Part shown: positions 57,797 through 64,000 of the stretch, in pieces
How positions within the stretch are numbered: position 1 is the stretch's first letter
How the letters are laid out: every line of letters begins with the position of its first letter
Origin: CAHJWH01 sp965198905
Lineage (GTDB): Bacteria; Pseudomonadota; Alphaproteobacteria; Caulobacterales; Caulobacteraceae
NCBI GenBank assembly: GCA_965198905.1
Contig: OZ240678.1
Span: 1,736,001 to 1,800,000 of the forward strand
Length of the DNA: 64,000 nucleotides
Direction of reading: 5' to 3'
Position numbers and translations under genes: made by a program
Notes under the pieces: model-generated
The model's database searches: none
What the model saw: only the letters and a program-made list of their open reading frames with translations
Told to the model about the DNA's origin: nothing

Positions 57797-59632
57797 TTAA
57801 GCCGTCATCTCGCGCTTTTCCTCGAGTTGCAGCCAATCGCCCTCCGCCGACGCGAGGTCGGCTCGCGCCTTGTCCATGGCGCTCATCGCGGCGTCGAAGG
57901 CTTTGGGATCGCGGGCGTAGAGGCCCGGATCGGCGACCACCCCCTCCAGCCGCGCGATCTCTGTCGGGAGAGCGGCGATCATACGGTCAAGCTCCTCCAG
58001 CCGGCGCTGGTCCTTGTAGGACAGCTTGGCGAGCTTGCGCACAGGCGCAGCGGGCGGGCCCGGTCCGCTCGACGCGGCTTTCGGCGGCGTCTGCGGAAGC
58101 GCGCTGGCGCTCCCGCGGAAGAAGTCCGGGTGCTGGCGGTTGAAGTCGGTCCAACCGCCCGGGCTCTCGGCGGCGTTCCCGCGCCCGTCCAGCCCGATGG
58201 TGGAGGTCGCCAGCCGATCAATGAAGTCGCGGTCGTGACTGACCAGGATCAGCGTGCCGTCGTAGTCTGCCAGCAGGCCCTCGAGCAGGTCGAGCGTGTC
58301 CATGTCCAAGTCGTTGGTGGGCTCGTCCAGCACCATCAGGTTGGCGGGCTTGGCCAGGGCGCGGGCGAGCAGCAGGCGGTTGCGCTCTCCACCGGACAAG
58401 GTGCGGACGGGTTGGCGCAACTGGCTGTCCTTGAACAGGAACTCCTTGGCGTAGGCCGCCACGTGCTTGGACTGGCCGCGGACCAGGAGCGAATCGCCGC
58501 CGGACGGCGCCAGCACGTCCCATAGCGTCTGCTCCTCGTTCAGCTCTCCGCGGCTCTGGTCCAAATAGGCGATCTGCAGGTTGGTCCCGAGCTGGATCGT
58601 GCCTGAGTCGGGCGCGATCTCGCCGAGCAGGGTGCGCACGAGCGTGGTCTTGCCCGCCCCGTTCGGGCCGACCACCGCCAGCCGGTCGCCGCGCAGGATG
58701 CGGGTGGAGAGGTCGCGCACCACGACCTTGTCGCCCCAGGCCTTGGCCACGTGGCGGGCCTCGGCCACCCGGCGGCCGGACATCTCGCCGCTGTCCACCG
58801 CCATCTGCAGCTCGCGCGGCTGGTCCTTCATGGCGGCGGCGCGGCTTTGCCGCATGGCCTCCAGGTTGCGGGCGCGCCCTTCGTTGCGGGTGCGCTGGGC
58901 GGTGATGGAGCGGTAGAAGGTGTAGGTCTCCCGCTCGATGGCCTTGGTCAGGCGGCGCAGCTGCTCGGCTTCCTCCGCCTCCATCTTCTCGGCCCAGGGC
59001 TCGAAGGTCTTGAAGCTCTCGTCCAGCATCCGGACCTTGCGATGCGCGAGCCAGAAGCAGCGCTGCGTCACCCGCTCCAGAAAGGCGCGGTCGTGGCTGA
59101 CGATCAGGGCGGCGGCGCGGGAGGAGGCGAGCTGGTCCTCCAGGGTCTGGATGGCGAAGATGTCCAGGTGGTTGGTGGGCTCGTCGAGTAGGATCAGGTC
59201 CGGCTCCTCGGCGAAGGCCCGCGCCAGGGCGGCCCGCCTGATCTCGCCGCCGGACAGGCCCTGGGTGGACTTCTCCGGGTCCAGGTCGAACTCCATCAGC
59301 TCTGCGTCGCCGCGATAGGACGGGGCGCCGCCGGCTTGGGCGTAGTCGGATAGGGTGTCGCCGGTGATCTGCGGCTCCTGCAGCACCATGGCGACCCGCA
59401 GGCCCGGCTGGACGAAGCGCTCGCCGTCGTCCGGTTGAACCAGTCCGGCCAACACCCGCATCAGGGTGGACTTTCCCGCGCCATTGCGCCCCACCAAGCA
59501 AGCCCGCACCCGCGCCTCCAACGCCAGGTCGACCCCTTCGAACAGCTGCACCGGCCCGTCGGCCAGGCGCACGCCCTTCAACGCGGCGATCGGGGCGCGG
59601 GCGGAGCTCTTGGAACGGGGTGGGGCGGGCAT
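57797..59632 (-). CDS. uup: ABC-F ATPase (Uup-like)
   Basis: 611 residues with two ATP-binding cassettes and no membrane spans. Cassette 1: VGRNGAGKSTLMRVLAG, TQGLSGGEIRRAALARAF, LILLDEPTNHLD. Cassette 2: VGPNGAGKTTLVRTLLG, RTLSGGERNRLLLARALA, LMVLDEPTNDLD. Between them is the charged helical linker characteristic of ABC-F. The C-terminal extension (LAKLSYKDQRRLEELDRMIA to the end) is coiled coil, as in Uup, and binds nucleic acid there. Acts on ribosomes or DNA repair intermediates in the cytoplasm rather than in transport. Confidence 0.93.
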   Translation of the reverse strand: MPAPPRSKSSARAPIAALKGVRLADGPVQLFEGVDLALEARVRACLVGRNGAGKSTLMRVLAGLVQPDDGERFVQPGLRVAMVLQEPQITGDTLSDYAQAGGAPSYRGDAELMEFDLDPEKSTQGLSGGEIRRAALARAFAEEPDLILLDEPTNHLDIFAIQTLEDQLASSRAAALIVSHDRAFLERVTQRCFWLAHRKVRMLDESFKTFEPWAEKMEAEEAEQLRRLTKAIERETYTFYRSITAQRTRNEGRARNLEAMRQSRAAAMKDQPRELQMAVDSGEMSGRRVAEARHVAKAWGDKVVVRDLSTRILRGDRLAVVGPNGAGKTTLVRTLLGEIAPDSGTIQLGTNLQIAYLDQSRGELNEEQTLWDVLAPSGGDSLLVRGQSKHVAAYAKEFLFKDSQLRQPVRTLSGGERNRLLLARALAKPANLMVLDEPTNDLDMDTLDLLEGLLADYDGTLILVSHDRDFIDRLATSTIGLDGRGNAAESPGGWTDFNRQHPDFFRGSASALPQTPPKAASSGPGPPAAPVRKLAKLSYKDQRRLEELDRMIAALPTEIARLEGVVADPGLYARDPKAFDAAMSAMDKARADLASAEGDWLQLEEKREMTA

Positions 59633-59706
59633 TGGCGTCAGTTAGGCGGTCGCGGCGGCTTCGTCACCCGTTGGCGCTAGCAACGCCGGAAGCCATATTG
59701 TACCGC

Positions 59707-60174
59707 ATGGCTCTCAAGATCGAACATCGCATCGGCGTGTCGCGCCCGGCCGCCGAGGTTTGGGCCGTCCTCTCTGAGCTTTCCGCCTGGAAGGACTGGA
59801 ACCCGATGTATCCCGAGGTGTCGGGCAAGCTGCTCATCAGCGCGCCGCTGACCGTGACGGAGAAGGTTGGGGAGCACACCGAGACCTATCCCGCCGTGGT
59901 CGCCGAATGGGTGCCCAACACCCAGCTGATCTGGACCCGCAAGACGCACGCCGGCCTGGTGCGCCACGTGCGCTATATCGAGATGGAGGCGTTGAGCGAG
60001 ACCGGCTGCATCTTCTCCAACGGCGAGCTGTTCGAGGGTTTCGCGGCGCAATGGCTGGTGCCCCAGGGCCGGCGCCGGAAGCTGAAGGCGGCGTTCCGCG
60101 GCTTTTGCGAGGCGATGAAGGCGCGGGTGGAAGCCGGCCTCGGCGAGGACACCGAGGCCTGGAAGCGGGCATGA
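59707..60174 (+). CDS. SRPBCC-domain protein
   Basis: 155 residues folding as one START/Bet v1-type hydrophobic pocket: MALKIEHRIGVSRPAAEVWA, VLSELSAWKDWNPMYPEVSG, then strands with VVAEWVPNTQLIWTRKTHAG and a long C-terminal helix (RRKLKAAFRGFCEAMKARVE). It probably binds a small lipophilic ligand; the ligand is unknown. ATG 59707 begins the conserved domain. Its stop overlaps the next start (ATGA at 60171), the first of three such overlaps in this cluster. Confidence 0.88.
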   Translation: MALKIEHRIGVSRPAAEVWAVLSELSAWKDWNPMYPEVSGKLLISAPLTVTEKVGEHTETYPAVVAEWVPNTQLIWTRKTHAGLVRHVRYIEMEALSETGCIFSNGELFEGFAAQWLVPQGRRRKLKAAFRGFCEAMKARVEAGLGEDTEAWKRA

Positions 60175-60590
60175 TCGACGATCTGTATAGCGCCCGCATC
60201 CTGGCGCTCGCCGCCAACATGCCCCACGCCGGCCGGCTGTCGTCGCCCGGCGCCAGTTCGGAGAAGGTCTCACGCCTCTGCGGCAGCAAGGTGGTGGTGG
60301 ACGTAGTGATGCAGGGCGGTCGCGTCGCCGAGTTCGCCCAGGACGTTCGAGCCTGCGCGCTCGGCCAAGCCGCCGCCGCCATCCTCGGCGAGCATGTGAT
60401 CGGCGCGAGCGTGGAGGAGTTGACCCAAGGCCGGGACGGCCTGCGCGACATGCTGAAGGCGGGCGCGCCGCCGCCGCAGGGGCGTTTCGCCGACCTCGCC
60501 GTGCTGGCCCAGGTGCGAGAATTCCCCGCGCGTCACGCCTCGACCCTGCTGGCGTTTGAAGCTGTAACGGAGGCGGCGGGGGCGGCGTGA
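60171..60590 (+). CDS. NifU/IscU N-terminal-like protein lacking one ligand Cys
   Basis: 139 residues of the iron-sulfur scaffold fold. The first two scaffold cysteines are in VSRLCGSKVVVD and VRACALGQAAAAIL; the third, normally near the end in a sequence like R-x-x-C-A-T-L, is replaced here by PARHASTLLAFEA with no Cys. The cysteine desulfurase contact and assembly function may therefore be altered. Proteins of this type are commonly found beside yidD in alphaproteobacteria (recalled). Coupled to the upstream SRPBCC gene by a four-base overlap. Confidence 0.85.
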   Translation: MIDDLYSARILALAANMPHAGRLSSPGASSEKVSRLCGSKVVVDVVMQGGRVAEFAQDVRACALGQAAAAILGEHVIGASVEELTQGRDGLRDMLKAGAPPPQGRFADLAVLAQVREFPARHASTLLAFEAVTEAAGAA

Positions 60591-60734
60591 AGCGCATCCC
60601 TCGCGTTCTTGGGCCGCGACTTCGGCGTCATTGTCGAACGGCGCGTGTTGGCTCGCAGTATTTGGGCGTGCTAGCCTTCCTCCGTTCCGCGCGCTGACGT
60701 CATTCCCGCACGGGCGTTTTTGAACCCGTAGGAC

Positions 60735-60992
60735 GTGCGCGTGCGCAACATCTATCGCGATTTGATCCGCGGTGGCCTGAGAGTCTACAAGGGCGCGATT
60801 TCTCCGTGGCTGCCACGCAGTTGCCGTTTTCTGCCGTCCTGTTCGGACTACGCCGCTTCGGTCCTGATTAGCCACGGGCCGGCGCGGGGCGGCTGGCTGG
60901 CGCTGAGGCGGGTATGCCGCTGCCATCCGTTCGGCTCGTCTGGTTATGACCCGCCGCCGGAAGGGCCTGCGGCTCTGAAGTGTGAAGCATGA
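60735..60992 (+). CDS. yidD: Membrane protein insertion efficiency factor YidD
   Basis: 85 residues. IRGGLRVYKGAISPWLP is the amphipathic membrane-associating helix; RSCRFLPSCSDYAASVLISH and RVCRCHPFGSSGYDP carry the conserved Cys and the HPFG motif. It assists YidC-mediated insertion at the inner membrane. GTG start. Its stop overlaps the thrS start by four bases. Confidence 0.95.
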   Translation: MRVRNIYRDLIRGGLRVYKGAISPWLPRSCRFLPSCSDYAASVLISHGPARGGWLALRRVCRCHPFGSSGYDPPPEGPAALKCEA

Positions 60993-62959
60993 TCCATCTG
61001 CAATTCCCCGACGGCGCCGTTCGAGACTTTGCCGAGGGCGTCACTGGGCGGACCGTCGCCGAGGGTCTGTCGAAATCCCTCGCCAAAAAGGCCGCGCTGA
61101 TCCGGCTGGACGGCGAGATGCTGGACCTCGACCGGGTGCTGGAGCATGGCGGCAAGATCGAGATCCTGACCCGCGACCACCCGGACGTGCTGTTCACCAT
61201 CCGCCACGACGCCGCCCACGTGATGGCTGAGGCGGTCCAGGAGCTGTTCCCCGGAACCCAGGTGACCATCGGGCCGCCGATCGAGGACGGCTTCTATTAC
61301 GACTTCGCCCGGGACGAGCCGTTCAGCCTGGACGACCTGCCCAAGATCGAAGCCAAGATGCGCGAGATCGTCGATCGCGACGCCCCCTTCCGCCGCGAGG
61401 TCTGGCCCCGCGAGCAGGCCATCGCCCACTTCGAGGCCGCCGGCGAGGCCTACAAGGCCGAGATCATCCGCGACCTAGCCGAAGACCAGACCATCACGGT
61501 CTATCATCAGGGCGCGTGGCTGGACCTTTGCCGCGGGCCGCACCAGCCCTCCACCCGCTTCATCGGCAAGGCATTCAGGCTGACCAAGCTCGCCGGCGCC
61601 TACTGGCGCGGCGACCACAACAACGCCCAGCTGCAGCGCATCTACGGCACCGCCTGGGCCACGCCCGAAGACCTCGCCGCCTACCTGCACCGCATCGAGG
61701 AGGCGGAGCGGCGCGACCACCGCAAGGTCGGCCGCGCCATGGACCTGTTCCACTTCCAGGAAGAGGCCAAGGGCATGGTGTTCTGGCACCCTAAGGGCTG
61801 GACGCTCTACCGCACGCTCGAAGCCTATATGCGCCGCCGGCTCGACACCGCAGGCTATGGCGAGGTGAAGACGCCCCAGGTGCTGGACCGATCCTTCTGG
61901 GAGAAGTCCGGCCATTGGGAAAAATACCGGGAGAACATGTTCGTCTGCGAGACCGAGGAGGGCGAGGTGCTCTCCCTCAAGCCGATGAACTGCCCCGGCC
62001 ACGTGCAGATATTCAACATGGGGCAGAAGTCCTACCGCGACCTGCCGATGCGCATGGCTGAGTTCGGCGCCTGCCACCGCTACGAGCCATCGGGTTCGCT
62101 GCACGGCCTGATGCGAGTGCGCGGCTTCACCCAGGACGACGCCCACATCTTCTGCCGCGAGGACCAGATCGAGGAGGAGACGGAGAAGTTCGTCCGCCTC
62201 ACCCGCCTGATCCACGGCGACCTGGGCCTGGAGACCCACCACGTGGCCCTGGCCACGCGCCCGGAGATGCGGGTCGGCACCGACGCGTTCTGGGACAAGG
62301 CGGAGGGCGTGCTGCTGTCCGCCTCCCGCAAGGCGGGGGTGGAGCCGGTGATCGCCGACGGCGACGGCGCCTTCTATGCGCCGAAGCTCGACTTCATCGT
62401 CAAGGACGCCATCGGGCGGACCTGGACCTGCGGCACGCTGCAGCTCGACTACAACCTGCCCGAGCGACTGGACGCGGAATACGTGGCCGAGGACGGCTCC
62501 AAACAGCGGCCGGTGATGCTGCACCGGGCGATCCTGGGCTCGTTCGAGCGCTTCATCGGCATCCTGATCGAGAACTACGGCGGGGCTTTTCCCCTGTGGC
62601 TGGCGCCTGTGCAGGTGGTGGTGGCGACCATCACTTCGGACGCCAACGACTACGCCCACCAAGCGGCGGACCGCCTCAGGGCGGCCGGGTTGCGGGTCGA
62701 ACTCGACACGCGTAACGAGAAGATCAATTATAAGATTCGCGAGCACAGCCTGTCCAAGGTCCCCGTCATCGCCGTGGTCGGACGCAAGGAGGCTGAAACG
62801 GGCCAGCTGGCGTTACGCCGGCTCGGGTCCGACGGTCAGACGATCCTGACGCTCGCCGCCGCCGCCGATCGGCTGGCGGAAGAGGCGCTGCCCCCCGACC
62901 TCGCCCGAAAGTCCGGCGAGCCCGTCCCCCAGCCCCAGCCGGTGCTCGAGGACGCATGA
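60989..62959 (+). CDS. thrS: Threonyl-tRNA synthetase
   Basis: 656 residues; charges tRNA-Thr and edits Ser-tRNA. TGS domain (about 1-62), editing domain with RHDAAHVMAEAVQELFPGT and HQGAWLDLCRGPHQPSTR, class II core with motif 2 in GACHRYEPSGSLHGLMRVRG, zinc ligands in MNCPGHV, QDDAHIF and MLHRAILGS, and the C-terminal anticodon-binding domain (VPVIAVVGRKEAETGQL). Complete and normal. Overlaps yidD upstream and the glycosyltransferase downstream by ATGA junctions. Confidence 0.98.
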   Translation: MIHLQFPDGAVRDFAEGVTGRTVAEGLSKSLAKKAALIRLDGEMLDLDRVLEHGGKIEILTRDHPDVLFTIRHDAAHVMAEAVQELFPGTQVTIGPPIEDGFYYDFARDEPFSLDDLPKIEAKMREIVDRDAPFRREVWPREQAIAHFEAAGEAYKAEIIRDLAEDQTITVYHQGAWLDLCRGPHQPSTRFIGKAFRLTKLAGAYWRGDHNNAQLQRIYGTAWATPEDLAAYLHRIEEAERRDHRKVGRAMDLFHFQEEAKGMVFWHPKGWTLYRTLEAYMRRRLDTAGYGEVKTPQVLDRSFWEKSGHWEKYRENMFVCETEEGEVLSLKPMNCPGHVQIFNMGQKSYRDLPMRMAEFGACHRYEPSGSLHGLMRVRGFTQDDAHIFCREDQIEEETEKFVRLTRLIHGDLGLETHHVALATRPEMRVGTDAFWDKAEGVLLSASRKAGVEPVIADGDGAFYAPKLDFIVKDAIGRTWTCGTLQLDYNLPERLDAEYVAEDGSKQRPVMLHRAILGSFERFIGILIENYGGAFPLWLAPVQVVVATITSDANDYAHQAADRLRAAGLRVELDTRNEKINYKIREHSLSKVPVIAVVGRKEAETGQLALRRLGSDGQTILTLAAAADRLAEEALPPDLARKSGEPVPQPQPVLEDA

Positions 62960-63888
62960 ACACCTACGTTCGCCCCATGAATGGCGGTCTGGTGCATCGC
63001 GCGCGCGTGCTTGACCCCCCGCTTCAGGCGGACGTCACCGTCATCATGGTGGTGTTCCGCACTGGCGAGGCCCTGGCCCAGAGCATTGCGAAGGTGTTGG
63101 CCGAACCGCGTGTCGATGAGTTCGTGATCATCGACAACGGATCCACCCCTGAAGAAGAGGCGGTGCAGGACGCCGCCGCCGGTGACCGCAGGGTGCGGGT
63201 GCTGCGCGGCCATGGCAATATCGGCTTCGCGCGCGGCTGCAACATGGGCGCACAGTCCGCCCACGGGCGGGTGCTGATCGTACTCAATCCCGACGCCTTC
63301 CTACAGGCCGGCTGCGTGGCGGCATTGGTTGAGGCCGTAGATTCGACCCCCGCACCGCGCCTGATCGGCGCGCGCATCCTTAACCTGGACGGGGCGGAGC
63401 AGCGCGGCGCCCGCCGGGGAGAGGTGACGCCGGTCACGGCCCTCCTGAGCCTCACCCGCCTGGCCCATGCCGCGCGTATCCTTGAGCGGTTCGAAATCCA
63501 CCACGAGCACGACCCGGAGCCTGGGCAGCTGCTCGCCGTCCCGACCATCTCGGGCGCCTGTTTTGCCATTACCCACGAGGACTACAGCGCCCTGGGCGGC
63601 CTCGACGAGGGCTATTTCCTCCATGTGGAGGATGTCGATTTGTGCTGGCGCATGCGTCGCAGCGGCGGGCAGGTCCTGTTCGCCCCCTCGGCGCGGGTGG
63701 TGCACCTGGGCTCGACCAGCCACACCTCGCCGCTGAAGGTGGAGGTCTTCAAGGGCCTTGGTCTCGTGCGTTACTTCCGCAAGCGCGCGGATAATCCTCG
63801 TCGTCTTCTGCTCGCCTACGCCCTTGCCCCGGCGATCATGGCGGTGTCGGTGTTGCGGCCGCTCCTGCGCGGACGCCACGGCCGCTGA
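62956..63888 (+). CDS. Glycosyltransferase family 2, rhamnosyltransferase-like
   Basis: 310 residues starting in the ATGA overlap with thrS. ADVTVIMVVFRTGEALAQSI and IIDNGSTPEEE form the donor site, HGNIGFARGCNMGAQSAHGR and LNPDAFLQAG carry the metal-binding positions, and GYFLHVEDVDLCWRMRRSGG is the acceptor-side signature. It resembles the enzyme at 50377 in pattern but belongs to a different subgroup. Probably adds a sugar to a cell-surface polysaccharide; specificity unknown. Confidence 0.92.
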   Translation: MNTYVRPMNGGLVHRARVLDPPLQADVTVIMVVFRTGEALAQSIAKVLAEPRVDEFVIIDNGSTPEEEAVQDAAAGDRRVRVLRGHGNIGFARGCNMGAQSAHGRVLIVLNPDAFLQAGCVAALVEAVDSTPAPRLIGARILNLDGAEQRGARRGEVTPVTALLSLTRLAHAARILERFEIHHEHDPEPGQLLAVPTISGACFAITHEDYSALGGLDEGYFLHVEDVDLCWRMRRSGGQVLFAPSARVVHLGSTSHTSPLKVEVFKGLGLVRYFRKRADNPRRLLLAYALAPAIMAVSVLRPLLRGRHGR

Positions 63889-63958
63889 GGCGCCTGCCGC
63901 AGTCGCCCTGCGCCTCCGTCGGCTTCACCTTCTTGTCCGATTGCCGCTATGAGCGCGC

Positions 63959-64000
63959 GTGAACTCTGAAAAGCCTGTCGAGCCGAGCTTAGCCGGCGCT
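63959..64000 (+). CDS. Possible start of a further gene, cut by window edge
   Basis: GTG at 63959 opens a frame reading MNSEKPVEPSLAGA to the last base, about 70 bases after the glycosyltransferase stop. Too short to identify; a weak call based on the open frame and the GTG use seen in neighbours. Confidence 0.3.
   Translation, partial: MNSEKPVEPSLAGA

Noticed and set aside
57797..59632. ABC-F gene as the ATPase partner of the neighbouring binding protein
   Set aside because: ABC-F proteins carry two cassettes and a linker with no membrane partner, and the gene lies apart from the binding-protein gene with other genes between.
1..64000. tRNA, rRNA or CRISPR arrays
   Set aside because: No cloverleaf-type gene ends, rRNA blocks or regularly spaced direct repeats were noticed while reading both strands; a covariance-model search would be decisive.

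Overview
This 64 kb window is a high-GC chromosomal segment of an alphaproteobacterium, most likely a member of the Caulobacteraceae (Caulobacter/Phenylobacterium type). Reasons: a PleC-like cell-cycle histidine kinase directly downstream of pepN, a ClpS-ClpA pair, a phasin gene for polyhydroxyalkanoate granules, a NifU-like/YidD/ThrS cluster, a UrcA-like secreted protein, and frequent GTG/TTG starts with ATGA or TGATG gene overlaps. The assignment rests on gene content and order recalled from that family; no search was run.

Positions 1-1868 hold a GGDEF-EAL protein (cut off by the left edge) translationally coupled to a single-domain BLUF photoreceptor, a probable blue-light to c-di-GMP module. 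Positions 1926-10501 are a scrap yard of mobile DNA: a decayed DesK-type kinase, a decayed serine recombinase, an ISL3 element interrupted twice (a complete three-gene IS66 element in its terminal repeat, and a one-gene IS66-type element in its transposase gene, both with perfect 8-bp target duplications), a decayed IS3 copy, and a truncated IS91-type transposase with a frameshifted tyrosine recombinase. From 10.6 to 14.9 kb are small accessory genes: a frameshifted acetyltransferase, a membrane protein, a protease-like PDZ lipoprotein, a DUF2975/XRE pair, and a 16-codon leader ORF set among competing repeats ahead of an amino acid permease.

From 14.9 kb on the region is mostly ordinary chromosome. 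It carries pantothenate synthesis (panD facing panC-panB), a sugar-type SDR, a MATE exporter, fumarylacetoacetase (tyrosine breakdown), a flavin monooxygenase, an M28 peptidase, a nitroreductase, a Nudix hydrolase, cysE, and a cell-wall D,D-carboxypeptidase with a SPOR tail. Next come the phasin with a probable PhaR-type operator and a clear terminator, clpS-clpA, an L,D-transpeptidase lipoprotein, an SLC13 permease and the tRNA 2-selenouridine synthase mnmH. A 1091-residue fusion of fatty acyl-AMP ligase, carrier protein and thioester reductase follows: a one-protein fatty acid to aldehyde/alcohol reductase.

The right part holds a flavin hydroxylase, pepN and the PleC-like kinase, glycosyltransferase and galE, a pterin dehydratase, argJ, a degenerate isoaspartyl methyltransferase-like gene, an orphan NMT1-type binding protein, an ABC-F (Uup-like) ATPase, and a tightly overlapping cluster SRPBCC-NifU-like / yidD-thrS-glycosyltransferase. 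I saw no rRNA, tRNA or CRISPR array. The points most worth a second look are the leader ORF with alternative pairing at 14.68-14.78 kb, the BLUF/c-di-GMP pair, the ligase-carrier-reductase fusion, and the paired TGC-rich operators at 29.8 and 57.8 kb.
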